From NCBI RefSeq assembly GCF_001729485.1, contig NZ_CP017157.1, positions 3,162,001 through 3,226,000 on the forward strand: 64,000 nt of DNA. The letters run 5' to 3'. Numbering within the stretch: position 1 is the first letter of the stretch; the number at the start of each line of letters is the position of its first letter. Positions 24,489 to 39,119 of the stretch are shown piece by piece. The notes beneath the pieces were generated by a model. That model did not search any database, was not told the origin of the DNA, and saw only the letters and a list, made by a program, of their open reading frames with translations. Made by a program: the position numbers and the translations under genes. Source of the DNA: Streptomyces lydicus (GTDB lineage: Bacteria > Actinomycetota > Actinomycetes > Streptomycetales > Streptomycetaceae).

Positions 24489-26519
24489 ATGACCACCGCA
24501 CCGCAGTCCGCCCAGCCGGAACCCCTCTGGCAGCCAGGACCGGACCGTATCGCCGGCGCACAGGTCACCCGCTTCCACACCTGGGCCGCCACCCACCACG
24601 GCGCGCCCGCCCCCACCCCCGGCGACCCCGCAGCGAGCTACGCCGCCCTGCACCGCTGGTCCGTCGAGGAGCTCCCCGTCTTCTGGCAGGCCGTCGCCGA
24701 CTGGTTCGACGTCCGCTTCGGCACCCCGTACGAGACCGTCCTCGCCGACCGCGCGATGCCCGGCGCCCAGTGGTTCCCCGGCGCCACCCTCAACTACGCC
24801 GAACACGCGCTGCGCGCCGGTGCGGACCCGGCCCGCGCCGACGAGCCCGCGCTGCTGTACGTCGACGAGTCCCACGAGCCCACCCCGGTCAGCTGGGCGG
24901 AGCTGCGCGCCCAGGTCGGCTCGCTCGCCGCCGAACTCCGCCGCCTCGGCGTCCGCCCCGGAGACCGCGTCAGCGGCTACCTCCCCAACGTCCCGCAGGC
25001 CGTCGTCGCCCTGCTCGCCACCGCCGCGGTCGGCGGCGTCTGGACCTCCTGCGCCCCCGACTTCGGCGCCCGCAGCGTCCTGGACCGCTTCCAGCAGATC
25101 GAACCGGTCGTGCTGTTCACCGTCGACGGCTACCGCTACGGCGGCAAGGAGCACGACCGCCGCGACACCGTCGCCGAACTCCGCGCCGAACTCCCCACCC
25201 TGCGCGCCGTCGTGCACGTCCCGCTGCTCGGCACCCCCGCCCCCGAAGGCGCCCTGAACTGGTCGGACCTGACCTCGCAGGACACCGAACCGGTCTTCGA
25301 ACAGGTCCCCTTCGACCATCCGCTGTGGGTCCTGTACTCCTCCGGCACCACCGGCCTGCCCAAGGCCATCGTCCAGTCGCAGGGCGGCATCCTGCTCGAA
25401 CACCTCAAGCAGACCGGCCTGCACTGCGACCTCGGACCCGACGACCGCTTCTTCTGGTACACCTCCACCGGCTGGATGATGTGGAACTTCCTCGTCGCCG
25501 GCCTGCTGGTGGGCGCGACGATCGTGCTCTACGACGGCAGCCCCGGACACCCCGACATCGCCGCCCAGTGGCGGGTCGCCGAGGCCACCCGCGCCACCGT
25601 CTACGGCACCTCCGCCGCCTACGTCATGGCCTGCCGCAAGGCCGGCATCCACCCCGCCCGCGACCTCGACCTGTCCGCCGTCCACTGCGTCGCCACCACC
25701 GGCTCCCCGCTCCCGCCGGACGGCTTCCGCTGGCTGCACGACAGCTTCGCGGAGAGCGGCGCCGACCTGTGGACGGCCTCCGTCAGCGGCGGTACCGACG
25801 TCTGCAGCTGCTTCGCCGGCGCCGTGCCCACCCTCCCCGTCCACATCGGCGAACTCCAGGCCCCCTGCCTCGGCACCGACCTGCAGGCGTGGGACCCCCA
25901 GGGCAAGCCCGTCATCGACGAGGTGGGCGAACTCGTCGTCACCAACCCCATGCCGTCCATGCCGACCCGCTTCTGGAACGACCCCGACGGCACCCGCTAC
26001 CACGACAGCTACTTCGACATGTACCCCGGCGTCTGGCGGCACGGCGACTGGATCACCGTCACCCTGCGCGGCAGCGTCGTCATCCACGGCCGTTCCGACT
26101 CCACCCTCAACCGCCAGGGCGTACGGATGGGCTCCGCCGACATCTACGAGGCCGTCGAACGGCTCCCCGAGATCCGCGAATCCCTGGTCATCGGGCTGGA
26201 ACTCCCCGACGGCGGCTACTGGATGCCGCTCTTCGTCCACCTCGCCCCCGGCGCCGCACTCGACGACGCCCTGCGCGACCGCATCAAGCGCACCATCCGC
26301 GAGCAGCTCTCCCCGCGCCACGTCCCGGACGACATCATCGAAGCCCCGGGAGTGCCGCACACCCTCACCGGCAAGCGCATCGAGGTCCCCGTCAAACGCC
26401 TCCTCCAGGGCACCCCCCTCGACAAGGCCGTCAACCCCGGCTCCGTCGACAACCTCGAACTCCTGCGGTTCTACGAGCGGATCGCACGCGACCGCGCCGC
26501 GGAAGGCTCCGCACAGTAA
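24489..26519 (+). CDS. Acetoacetate-CoA ligase
   Basis: A 676-residue ANL-superfamily enzyme activating acetoacetate (or a related acyl acid) with ATP and CoA, of the usual length for acetoacetyl-CoA synthetase. The N-terminal ACAS segment holds VSGYLPNVPQAVVALLAT, the P-loop is LYSSGTTGLPKAIVQSQGG, the hinge region GRSDSTLNRQGVRMG, and the catalytic Lys is in TLTGKRIEVPVKRLL. ATG 24489 (MTTAPQSAQ) follows GGGAG. The open frame continues upstream to 24264 without a good start. It links ketone-body-like or polyhydroxybutyrate carbon to acetyl-CoA. A long stem terminator follows. Confidence 0.92.
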   Translation: MTTAPQSAQPEPLWQPGPDRIAGAQVTRFHTWAATHHGAPAPTPGDPAASYAALHRWSVEELPVFWQAVADWFDVRFGTPYETVLADRAMPGAQWFPGATLNYAEHALRAGADPARADEPALLYVDESHEPTPVSWAELRAQVGSLAAELRRLGVRPGDRVSGYLPNVPQAVVALLATAAVGGVWTSCAPDFGARSVLDRFQQIEPVVLFTVDGYRYGGKEHDRRDTVAELRAELPTLRAVVHVPLLGTPAPEGALNWSDLTSQDTEPVFEQVPFDHPLWVLYSSGTTGLPKAIVQSQGGILLEHLKQTGLHCDLGPDDRFFWYTSTGWMMWNFLVAGLLVGATIVLYDGSPGHPDIAAQWRVAEATRATVYGTSAAYVMACRKAGIHPARDLDLSAVHCVATTGSPLPPDGFRWLHDSFAESGADLWTASVSGGTDVCSCFAGAVPTLPVHIGELQAPCLGTDLQAWDPQGKPVIDEVGELVVTNPMPSMPTRFWNDPDGTRYHDSYFDMYPGVWRHGDWITVTLRGSVVIHGRSDSTLNRQGVRMGSADIYEAVERLPEIRESLVIGLELPDGGYWMPLFVHLAPGAALDDALRDRIKRTIREQLSPRHVPDDIIEAPGVPHTLTGKRIEVPVKRLLQGTPLDKAVNPGSVDNLELLRFYERIARDRAAEGSAQ

Positions 26520-26523
26520 CGCC

Positions 26524-26567
26524 CCGGCGCCGGATCCCGAGCGGCCCCGCCCGCGATCCGGCGCCGG
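26524..26567. terminator. Stem-loop terminator after acetoacetate-CoA ligase
   Basis: Perfect 13 bp arms CCGGCGCCGGATC (26524-26536) and GATCCGGCGCCGG (26555-26567) with an 18-base loop, just after the ligase stop. Confidence 0.6.
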
Positions 26568-26622
26568 AAACCGCAGGTCACCGGCCACCGGACGGACCCG
26601 CCACGGCCCCTCCCCGAGTCCG

Positions 26623-26645
26623 TTGTCAGACCCCCCGATTACTCT
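26623..26645 (+). promoter_or_regulatory. PafBC-like promoter element before the 26704 gene
   Basis: TTGTCAGAC (26623-26631), 8 bp, then TACTCT (26640-26645). The actinobacterial DNA-damage (RecA-NDp/PafBC) promoter is TGTCRGTG-N8-TANNNT; here six of eight positions of the upstream element and the -10 pattern match at the correct spacing. Confidence 0.35.
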
Positions 26646-26703
26646 CAGTGACAAGTGGTGTGCGGCCGGCACACCACACACGAGAGCTCACCCAGGGGGA
26701 GTC

Positions 26704-27627
26704 ATGACATCCACGTCCCGGCACACCGACCGCACCGCCCACCGCGCACTGCGCCGCGAAGTCCCCAGCACCGCCGCCGTCCTCGCCGACGAACGGGACT
26801 TCACCGCCATGCGCCGCTACCGCACCTTCCCCTTCGACGACCACGGCAGCTACCTGCGGCAGATGGAGACGCTGCTGCGCACCCTCACCGCGCAGGGCGT
26901 CCTCACCACCCTCAGCCTCTTCGACCCGGCCGCCTACGAGGCGTACTGCGCCGCCCGCGACCTGGACCCCGACCGGCCCGGGAGCCGCACCCGCTACGCG
27001 GCCGAAGCCGCCCGCACCGGCGCGACCGTCACCTACGAAGGCGAGCCGCTGAGCCACCTGCTCCCGTTACTCGTCGAGGAAGCCGACCGCCGCGCGGCCC
27101 GGGACCACGCCACCGCCCTCCTGGCCCGCACCGGGAACTGCGCGGAGTGCGGCACGGACCTCGCCCGCGCCGCCTTCGCCCGCGCCACCCACGCCGTGCA
27201 CCAGCTCCTCGCCTCCCTCGGCGACGGCAGCCACCACCTCGTCTGCTCCGTCGCCGCCGACGGCCCCCCGCTCCTCGCGGTGCTGCACGCCACGGCCCGG
27301 GACGGCGCGCCGCCCGGCCTCACCGAAACCGAGACCCTCGGCTTCTGCACGGTCCTCGCCACCGGCCTCGCCCTGCGCGCCCCCGGCGGCATCGTCGCCC
27401 GCAGCACCACCACCCCCACCGACCGCGACACCGCCGCCGACGGCCGCGACACGGTCCGCGGCTGGTCCCTGCGGGACTCCTGGCTCCGGCCCCTCAGCAC
27501 CGCCGAGGTCTTCACCGCCTACTGCACCGACGCCGACACCGGCGAGCCCGTCCCACCCGAGCACGGCGTCGACTACGCCCCCGGCCTCCCGCTCACCCCG
27601 CCACCCGGCACCCACGACCACCACTGA
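26704..27627 (+). CDS. Conserved protein of unknown function
   Basis: A 307-residue soluble protein. ATG 26704 follows AGGGGGAG. It has a CAECG pair of cysteines near residue 145 (TGNCAECGTDLAR), and C-terminal segments rich in Thr/Asp with DRDTAADGRDTVRGWSLRD. No catalytic motif or known domain was recognised. The spacing, codon use and position between acetoacetate-CoA ligase and the PTS genes suggest a real streptomycete gene. A PafBC-like promoter element lies upstream, which would imply DNA-damage induction if functional. Confidence 0.7.
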   Translation: MTSTSRHTDRTAHRALRREVPSTAAVLADERDFTAMRRYRTFPFDDHGSYLRQMETLLRTLTAQGVLTTLSLFDPAAYEAYCAARDLDPDRPGSRTRYAAEAARTGATVTYEGEPLSHLLPLLVEEADRRAARDHATALLARTGNCAECGTDLARAAFARATHAVHQLLASLGDGSHHLVCSVAADGPPLLAVLHATARDGAPPGLTETETLGFCTVLATGLALRAPGGIVARSTTTPTDRDTAADGRDTVRGWSLRDSWLRPLSTAEVFTAYCTDADTGEPVPPEHGVDYAPGLPLTPPPGTHDHH

Positions 27628-27651
27628 CCGGCGGAGTCCGTACACACGAAA

Positions 27652-27682
27652 CGGCCGCCCCGCCACAACGGCGGGACGGCCG
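27652..27682. terminator. Bidirectional terminator between 26704 gene and ptsI
   Basis: 13 bp arms with one mismatch (27652-27664 and 27670-27682) around a 5-base loop, between convergent genes. Confidence 0.6.
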
Positions 27683-27717
27683 TCCACCACTCCCGCGACG
27701 CACCGCGCCGCGCGGAA

Positions 27718-29388
27718 TCACTCCCCGGAAAGCACCGCCTGCGCGGCGGCCCGGGCGTCATCGGCGGTGTCCGCCGCACGCGCCGCGGCCGCGGCACGCT
27801 CGCACTGCGCCAGCGTGTGCTTGGCCAGCGTCGCCCGCACATACGGAATCGACGCCGCGCCCATCGACAGGCTGGTGACACCGAGACCCGTCAGCACACA
27901 GGCCAACAGCGGATCGGAGGCCGCCTCGCCACACACACCACAGCTCTTGCCCTCGGCCTTGGCCGCCTCGGCCGACGCCGCGACGAGATCCAGCAGCGCC
28001 GGCTGCCAGGGGTCCTGCAGCCGCGACACGGCACCCACCTGACGGTCGGCCGCGAAGGTGTACTGCGCCAGGTCGTTCGTCCCCAGCGAGAGGAACTCGA
28101 CCTCCTGAAGGATCGACCGCGCCCGCAGAGCGGCCGACGGAATCTCCACCATCGCCCCGAACTTCGCCCGCAGCCCGGCCTCCCGGCACGCGTCCGCGAA
28201 CGCCTTGGCGTCGATGCGGTCCGCCACCATCGGCGCCATGACCTCGAGGTAGACCGGCAGCCCCTCGGCAGCCTTCGCCAGCGCGGTCAGCTGCGTACGC
28301 AGCACGTCCGGGTGGTCGAGCAGCGTACGCAGCCCCCGCACACCCAGCGCCGGGTTCGGCTCGTCGGCCGGCGTCAGGAAGTCCAGCGGCTTGTCGGCGC
28401 CGGCGTCCAGCACCCGCACGACCACACGGCCCTCCGGAAACGCCTCCAGCACCTTGCGATACGCCTCGACCTGCTTGGCCTCCGCCGGCGCCTGCTTGCT
28501 GTCGTCCAGGAACAGGAACTCGGTCCGGAACAGACCGACCCCCTCCGCCCCGGCCTCGACCGCCGCCGCCACGTCACCGGGCCCACCGACGTTCGCCAGC
28601 AGCGGCACCTTGTGCCCGTCGGACGTGGCGCCCGGCCCGGACGAGGCGGCCAGCGCCGCCTTCCGCTCGGCCGCGGCCCGCTCCAGCTCCGCCCGCTTCT
28701 CGGCGCTCGGCTCCACGAAGATCTCACCGGTGCTGCCGTCGACGGCGATGACCGTGCCCTCGACCAGCTCACCCGCGCCCGGCAGCGCGACGACGGCCGG
28801 CACACCCAGCGCCCGCGCCAGAATCGCGCTGTGGCTGGTGGGCCCGCCCTCCTCGGTCACGAACCCGAGCACCAGCGTCGGGTCGAGCAGCGCGGTGTCG
28901 GCCGGCGCAAGGTCCCGCGCGATCAGCACATACGGCTCGTCGCTGTCCGGCACACCCGGCATCGGCACACCCAGCAGCCGCGCGACGATACGGTTCCGCA
29001 CGTCATCGAGGTCGGCGACCCGCCCCGCCAGGTACTCACCGGCACCCGCGAGCAGCGCCCGGTACGCAGCGAACGCGTCATAGACACCCCGCTCGGCGGT
29101 GCTGCCGACGGCGATCCGCCGCTCGACGTCCGCCATCAGCTCGGGGTCCTGCGCCATCAGCGCCTGGGCCTCCAGCACGGCCTGCGCCTCACCGCCCGCG
29201 AGATTGCCGCGCGCTATCAGGTCGGCGGCGACAGCCTCCACGGCCTGGCGGGCACGCCCCTGTTCGCGCTCCGCCTCGTCCGCCGGAATCTGCTTGGCCG
29301 GCGGCTCCAGAACCGCCGTCCCCATGTGCCGCACCTCGCCGATCGCCACCCCGTGGCTCACGCCGACGCCTCGCAGCGTTGTCTCCAT
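27718..29388 (-). CDS. ptsI: PTS enzyme I (phosphoenolpyruvate-protein phosphotransferase)
   Basis: A 556-residue enzyme I, which takes phosphate from PEP and passes it to HPr, the first step of all PTS sugar uptake. The phosphorylated histidine is His186 in GGPTSHSAILARALGVP. The PEP-binding barrel carries VRVLDAGADKP and the catalytic Cys in CGVCGEAASDP. Slightly shorter than E. coli enzyme I (575), as in other streptomycetes. It lies 76 bp downstream of crr on the same strand. HPr (ptsH) is not in the window. Confidence 0.96.
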   Translation of the reverse strand: METTLRGVGVSHGVAIGEVRHMGTAVLEPPAKQIPADEAEREQGRARQAVEAVAADLIARGNLAGGEAQAVLEAQALMAQDPELMADVERRIAVGSTAERGVYDAFAAYRALLAGAGEYLAGRVADLDDVRNRIVARLLGVPMPGVPDSDEPYVLIARDLAPADTALLDPTLVLGFVTEEGGPTSHSAILARALGVPAVVALPGAGELVEGTVIAVDGSTGEIFVEPSAEKRAELERAAAERKAALAASSGPGATSDGHKVPLLANVGGPGDVAAAVEAGAEGVGLFRTEFLFLDDSKQAPAEAKQVEAYRKVLEAFPEGRVVVRVLDAGADKPLDFLTPADEPNPALGVRGLRTLLDHPDVLRTQLTALAKAAEGLPVYLEVMAPMVADRIDAKAFADACREAGLRAKFGAMVEIPSAALRARSILQEVEFLSLGTNDLAQYTFAADRQVGAVSRLQDPWQPALLDLVAASAEAAKAEGKSCGVCGEAASDPLLACVLTGLGVTSLSMGAASIPYVRATLAKHTLAQCERAAAAARAADTADDARAAAQAVLSGE

Positions 29389-29464
29389 TGCACCCGTCTC
29401 CGGTTGATGCGACGGCCGGGCCGCCGCGGTGGATGTCCTACCTGCCGTCAGGGACGGCGCCCGA

Positions 29465-29914
29465 CTACTGCCAGGAGAAGAGCTGGTCTCCGGCCTTCAC
29501 GTCGCCGTCCTCCCGGACGTCGCCGAGCGAGTCCGCACTGGCCTCCAGCGCGACAACGGGGCAGACCGGCGACTTGCCGGCGGCCTCGACCGCCGCCGGG
29601 TCCCAGCGCACGATCTCCTGGCCACGGGTGACGGTGTCACCCTTGTTCACCAGCAGCTCGAAGCCCTCACCGTTGAGCTGAACGGTGTCGATACCCAGGT
29701 GAGTGAGCACGCCGTGCCCCTCCCCGTCGACAACGACGAACGCGTGCGGGTGCAGAGATACGAGAACACCGTCCACGGGCGACACGGCGGCAGACGGCTC
29801 ACGAACCGGGTCGATGGCGGTACCGGGACCCACCATCGCTCCGGAGAACACCGGGTCGGGCACGGCCGCGAGTCCGATGGCGCGTCCAGCAAGCGGGGAC
29901 GTCACGGTGGTCAT
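29465..29914 (-). CDS. crr: PTS glucose-type enzyme IIA
   Basis: A 149-residue EIIA-Glc-type protein. The phosphorylated His72 lies in LTHLGIDTVQL, and the second active-site His57 in SLHPHAFVVV. It carries phosphate from HPr to membrane IIBC permeases (in streptomycetes probably for N-acetylglucosamine) and may act in carbon regulation. ATG 29914 follows GGGAGG. It is first in the crr-ptsI unit, which is transcribed away from the rRNA operon. Confidence 0.95.
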   Translation of the reverse strand: MTTVTSPLAGRAIGLAAVPDPVFSGAMVGPGTAIDPVREPSAAVSPVDGVLVSLHPHAFVVVDGEGHGVLTHLGIDTVQLNGEGFELLVNKGDTVTRGQEIVRWDPAAVEAAGKSPVCPVVALEASADSLGDVREDGDVKAGDQLFSWQ

Positions 29915-30514
29915 GGGAAGCCTCCCAGGGGTGGAGATTCATCAGGCCGCCGTCACTACCTGTCCTGGACGGCGCACCGTCGAGAAGCGTAAGTCATAAG
30001 AACTGACGGTTCCGCATGAGAGACGCCGGTTGCGCGCGGCGAGCCCCGCCGAATCGATTTGCCTCGCCCACAGCAGAGCTGTACTGTCTGAGACCTGCCC
30101 CGGACAGCCAGACCGCAATCAACTGCGGCCGGTTGAGTTGGGCGGCACTCCACAGCGTCTTGATCGCGACTCAAGAATTGTGCGCTTCTGCATGTCTGCA
30201 GAAAAGCGGCGGTTCGAAAGTCGAAAAGGGCCTGATAGAGTGTGAAACACCGAAGGGAAGCGCCCGGAGGAGAGCCCGAGAGGGAATCCAAAGGAAGCGT
30301 CCGTTCCTTGAGAACTCAACAGCGTGCCAAAAGTCAACGCCAGATATGTTGATACCCCGTCTACCGGAAACATTCGGCAGATGAGGTTCCTTTGAAAGTC
30401 CATCCCGTCCATGTGGCGCGGGTGGCACACACAGCGAGGACGCTGTGAACGACCGGACCTATTCCGTTTGGTCGTTCCGCTCTCGTGTGTGTTGACCCGA
30501 TTACGGGTAAACAT
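29915..30514 (+). promoter_or_regulatory. rRNA operon promoter and leader region
   Basis: 600 bp between crr and 16S rRNA with no supported gene. A -10 candidate TAGAGT (30236-30241) stands 17 bp after TTCGAA (30213-30218). The conserved actinobacterial leader element CTTGAGAACTCAACAGCGTG lies at 30307-30326, a place where antitermination and processing signals occur. The first 80 bp also hold the divergent crr promoter. Several tandem promoters are usual for Streptomyces rrn; only the one candidate is named. Confidence 0.6.
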
Positions 30515-35467
<4,953 letters not shown>

Positions 35468-35543
35468 CAGTTGCTCGCGTCCACTGTGTAGGTTCTGAAG
35501 TAACGACCGTTGTAGCTAGGCTCCGGTTGGTTAACTTCATAGT

Positions 35544-35663
35544 GTTTCGGTGGTCATAGCGTTAGGGAAACGCCCGGTTACATTTCGAACCCGGAAGCTA
35601 AGCCTTTCAGCGCCGATGGTACTGCAGGGGGGACCCTGTGGGAGAGTAGGACGCCGCCGAACA
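35544..35663 (+). rRNA. rrf: 5S ribosomal RNA
   Basis: 120 nt from GTTTCGGTGGTCATAGCG to the complementary GCCGCCGAACA; the helix closing both ends is visible. It lies 76 bp after 23S, completing a 16S-23S-5S operon. Confidence 0.95.
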
Positions 35664-35676
35664 ATCTTTGTGGGAG

Positions 35677-35706
35677 AGCCCCGCACCGTATGGTGCGGGG
35701 CTTTTC
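35677..35706 (+). terminator. rRNA operon terminator
   Basis: Perfect 11 bp stem AGCCCCGCACC / GGTGCGGGGCT with a GTAT loop, followed by TTTTC, 13 bp after 5S. A classical intrinsic terminator, with a T tract that is unusual in this genome. Confidence 0.9.
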
Positions 35707-35809
35707 TGCGTTTCCGGGTGATCTTGGTACCCGCGGCACGGTCCGGCCGGCCGGGCAGGTAAGGTCAAGGTGCATCGTTGGTACATTTTTCCCACAGGAG
35801 GCCCCCGCG

Positions 35810-36418
35810 GTGGAGGTCCAGGAGACGCGGGTCCAGACGGATCGCGTCCTCACCATCCCGAATATCCTGAGCATGGCCCGCCTCGTCGGCGTGCCGGTGT
35901 TCCTGTGGTTGATCCTGTGGCCGGAATTCGGGGGCCCGAAGGCTGACGGCTGGGCGCTGCTGGTCCTGGCGCTGAGTGGCGTCAGCGACTATCTCGACGG
36001 CAAGCTCGCCCGGCGCTGGAACCAGATCAGCAGCCTGGGCCGGATCCTCGACCCGGCGGCCGACCGGCTGTACATCCTGTCCACGCTGGTGGGGCTGACC
36101 TGGCGGGAGATCCTGCCCCTCTGGCTCACCGCGGCCCTCCTGGCCCGGGAGCTGATGCTGCTGATCGCGGTGGGATTGCTCGCGCGTCACGGATACGGCC
36201 CTCCCCAGGTGAACTTCCTGGGCAAAGCAGCTACGTTCAACTTGATGTATGCCTTCCCGTTGCTCCTCCTGAGCGACGGAAGCGGCTGGCTTCACACGCT
36301 CGCTGCTGTTTTCGGATGGGCGTTCGCAGGATGGGGTACGGCGCTGTATTGGTGGGCAGGGATCCTCTATGTGGTCCAGGTCCGCCGGCTCATCAAGGCG
36401 GCCCCCACAGCCGACTGA
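35810..36418 (+). CDS. CDP-alcohol phosphatidyltransferase, cardiolipin synthase type
   Basis: A 202-residue membrane enzyme with the CDP-alcohol phosphotransferase motif DYLDGKLARRW ... GRILDPAADR (pattern D-x2-D-G-x2-A-R ... G-x3-D-x3-D) and about five membrane helices. Such enzymes make phosphatidylglycerophosphate or cardiolipin. The S. coelicolor gene in this same neighbourhood (SCO1389, from memory) was shown to be a eukaryote-like cardiolipin synthase, so that function is preferred. GTG 35810 follows AGGAGG; an upstream ATG would extend into the rRNA terminator. It is followed after 121 bp by the GDP-mannose pyrophosphorylase. Confidence 0.88.
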   Translation: MEVQETRVQTDRVLTIPNILSMARLVGVPVFLWLILWPEFGGPKADGWALLVLALSGVSDYLDGKLARRWNQISSLGRILDPAADRLYILSTLVGLTWREILPLWLTAALLARELMLLIAVGLLARHGYGPPQVNFLGKAATFNLMYAFPLLLLSDGSGWLHTLAAVFGWAFAGWGTALYWWAGILYVVQVRRLIKAAPTAD

Positions 36419-36539
36419 GCTCTCCGAACCGGCAGGTTGTGCCGAGGCCGGGTGCCCGCACGTGAGGTCCGGACGAGTGGGCGCCCTGGACAAGTGAAGT
36501 CGGCAAGACCGTCGCCTGTCAGAGGAGGACGCTTCCGAC

Positions 36540-39035
36540 ATGAAGGCCGTTGTGATGGCCGGTGGCGAAGGAACACGCCTTCGCCCGATGACGTCCAGCA
36601 TGCCCAAACCACTGCTCCCGGTGGCCAACAGGCCGATCATGGAGCATGTGCTGCGGTTGCTGAAACGGCATGGGCTCAATGAGACCGTCGTGACCGTGCA
36701 ATTCCTTGCCTCGCTCGTCAAAAACTATTTCGGCGACGGGGAAGAGCTCGGAATGGAGCTCACCTACGCCCATGAGGAAAAGCCGCTCGGCACCGCCGGC
36801 AGCGTGAAGAACGCCGAGGACGCTCTCAAGGACGACGCCTTCCTCGTGATCTCCGGTGACGCGCTCACCGACTTCGACCTGACCGACCTCATCCGGTTCC
36901 ACAAGGAAAAGGGCGCTCTGGTCACCGTCTGTCTTACCCGGGTGCCCAATCCACTTGAGTTCGGTATCACCATCGTCGACGAGGGCGGGCGGGTCGAGCG
37001 CTTCCTCGAAAAGCCCACCTGGGGCCAGGTCTTCTCGGACACCGTCAATACCGGCATCTACGTCATGGAGCCGGAGGTCTTCGACTACTTCGAGCCCGAT
37101 GTGTCGGTCGACTGGTCCGGCGATGTCTTTCCGCAGCTCATGAAGGAAGGCAAGCCGATCTACGGCTATATCGCCGAGGGCTACTGGGAGGACGTCGGTA
37201 CCCACGAGAGCTATGTGAAAGCCCAGGCCGATGTCCTCGAGGGCAAGGTCGATGTCGAGATCGACGGCTTCGAGATCTCGCCGGGGGTCTGGGTCGCCGA
37301 GGGCGCCGAGGTCCATCCCGACGCCGTCTTGCGCGGGCCGCTGTACATCGGGGACTACGCCAAGGTCGAGGCGGGCGCGGAGCTTCGTGAGCACACCGTC
37401 GTCGGCTCCAACGTGGTCGTCAAGAGCGGCGCGTTCCTGCACCGGGCGGTGATCCACGACAACGTCTACCTCGGGCAGCAGACGAATCTGCGCGGCTGCG
37501 TGATCGGCAAGAACACGGACGTCATGCGGGCCGCCCGGATCGAGGACGGCGCGGTGATCGGCGATGAATGCCTCATCGGCGAGGAGTCCATCGTCCAAGG
37601 GAACGTCAGGGTCTATCCGTTCAAGACCATCGAGGCCGGCGCGTTCGTCAACACCTCGGTGATCTGGGAGTCCCGGGGGCAGGCCCATCTCTTCGGCGCC
37701 CGCGGCGTGACCGGCATCCTCAATGTCGAGATCACCCCCGAACTCGCGGTGCGGCTGGCGGGCGCGTACGCCACCACACTCAAAAAGGGCTCCACGGTCA
37801 CCACCGCGCGCGACCACTCCCGAGGTGCCCGGGCGCTCAAGCGGGCGGTGATCTCCGCCTTGCAGACCAGCGCCATCGATGTCCGAGACCTGGAGAACGT
37901 GCCGCTGCCCGTCGCCCGTCAGCAGACCGCCCGCGGCAGCGCCGGCGGCATCATGATCCGTACGACGCCCGGCGTGCCGGACTCCGTCGACATCATGTTC
38001 TTCGACGAGCGCGGCGCCGACCTCTCGCAGGCCGGGCAGCGCAAGCTCGACCGGGTCTACGCCAGGCAGGAATACCGCCGCGCCTTCCCGGGAGAGATCG
38101 GCGACCTGATCTTCCCGTCGAGTGTCTTCGACTCCTATACGGGATCGCTGCTGCGTGCCGTGGACACCACGGGCATCGCGGACTCGGGCCTGAAGGTCGT
38201 CGTGGACGCCTCGAACGGCAGCGCCGGCCTGGTCCTGCCCAGCCTCCTCGGCCGGCTCGGTGTGGACTCCCTGACCATCAACCCCGGGCTCAACGAGTCC
38301 CGGCCGACGGAGAGCGCCGATGCGCGCCGCTCCGGCCTGGTCCGGCTCGGGGAGATCGTGGCCTCGGCGCGGGCCGCCTTCGGCGTGCGCTTCGACCCCG
38401 TCGGTGAGCGGCTGTCCCTGGTGGACGAGCGCGGCCGGATCATCGAGGACGACCGGGCGTTGCTGGTCATGCTGGATCTGATCGCCGCCGAGCGGCGCAC
38501 GGGACGGGTGGCGCTGCCGGTGACCACGACCCGTATCGCCGAGCAGGTGGCCGCGTACCACGGCACCCAGGTGGAGTGGACGACGACTTCACCGGACGAT
38601 CTGACCCGGGTGGGGCGCGAGGACGGCACGGTCTTCGGCGGCGACGGCCTGGGCGGCTTCATCATCCCGGAGTTCAGCAGCGTCTTCGACGGCGCCGCCG
38701 CGTTCGTCCGGCTGATCGGCCTGGTGGCGCGCACCCAGCTCACCCTCAGCCAGATCGACGCGCGGATCCCGCGGGCGCATGTGCTGCGGCGTGACCTGGC
38801 CACCCCGTGGGCGGTCAAGGGGCTCGTCATGCGGCACGTCGTCGAGGCGGCCGGCGACCGCGAGGTGGACACCACCGACGGCGTGCGAATCGTGGAGACC
38901 GACGGCCGCTGGGTGTTGGTGCTGCCCGACCCGGCCGAGGCGGTCACCCACCTCTGGGCGGAGGGCCCGGACGACGCCTCCGCGCAGGCGCTGCTCGACG
39001 AATGGGCCGCCGTGGTCGACAGCGCAGGGCGCTGA
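36540..39035 (+). CDS. Mannose-1-phosphate guanylyltransferase with degenerate phosphomannomutase domain
   Basis: 831 residues. An N-terminal nucleotidyltransferase (1-240) with [12 protein letters not shown] and MPKPLLPV makes GDP-mannose from mannose 1-phosphate and GTP. A left-handed beta-helix with hexapeptide repeats follows (about 250-375), then a phosphomannomutase-fold region (about 380-831). In that region the phosphoserine loop (TASHNP in active enzymes) reads RTTPGV and the metal loop (DGDxDR) reads FDPVGERL, so mutase activity is probably lost. GDP-mannose feeds protein O-mannosylation and phosphatidylinositol mannosides. Related S. coelicolor gene SCO1388 is regarded as the GDP-mannose pyrophosphorylase. 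The ATG follows GGAGGA. Confidence 0.88.
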   Translation: MKAVVMAGGEGTRLRPMTSSMPKPLLPVANRPIMEHVLRLLKRHGLNETVVTVQFLASLVKNYFGDGEELGMELTYAHEEKPLGTAGSVKNAEDALKDDAFLVISGDALTDFDLTDLIRFHKEKGALVTVCLTRVPNPLEFGITIVDEGGRVERFLEKPTWGQVFSDTVNTGIYVMEPEVFDYFEPDVSVDWSGDVFPQLMKEGKPIYGYIAEGYWEDVGTHESYVKAQADVLEGKVDVEIDGFEISPGVWVAEGAEVHPDAVLRGPLYIGDYAKVEAGAELREHTVVGSNVVVKSGAFLHRAVIHDNVYLGQQTNLRGCVIGKNTDVMRAARIEDGAVIGDECLIGEESIVQGNVRVYPFKTIEAGAFVNTSVIWESRGQAHLFGARGVTGILNVEITPELAVRLAGAYATTLKKGSTVTTARDHSRGARALKRAVISALQTSAIDVRDLENVPLPVARQQTARGSAGGIMIRTTPGVPDSVDIMFFDERGADLSQAGQRKLDRVYARQEYRRAFPGEIGDLIFPSSVFDSYTGSLLRAVDTTGIADSGLKVVVDASNGSAGLVLPSLLGRLGVDSLTINPGLNESRPTESADARRSGLVRLGEIVASARAAFGVRFDPVGERLSLVDERGRIIEDDRALLVMLDLIAAERRTGRVALPVTTTRIAEQVAAYHGTQVEWTTTSPDDLTRVGREDGTVFGGDGLGGFIIPEFSSVFDGAAAFVRLIGLVARTQLTLSQIDARIPRAHVLRRDLATPWAVKGLVMRHVVEAAGDREVDTTDGVRIVETDGRWVLVLPDPAEAVTHLWAEGPDDASAQALLDEWAAVVDSAGR

Positions 39036-39039
39036 CCTG

Positions 39040-39080
39040 GGCCCCACCGGCGGGCCGCTGATCGGCACGCCGGTGGGGCC
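39040..39080 (+). terminator. Stem-loop after the GDP-mannose pyrophosphorylase gene
   Basis: Perfect 13 bp arms GGCCCCACCGGCG (39040-39052) and CGCCGGTGGGGCC (39068-39080). It separates the pyrophosphorylase from the DUF881 genes. Confidence 0.6.
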
Positions 39081-39119
39081 ATTGGGAGACTGTGCGGGCG
39101 ACGTGCGACGATGTGCGGC

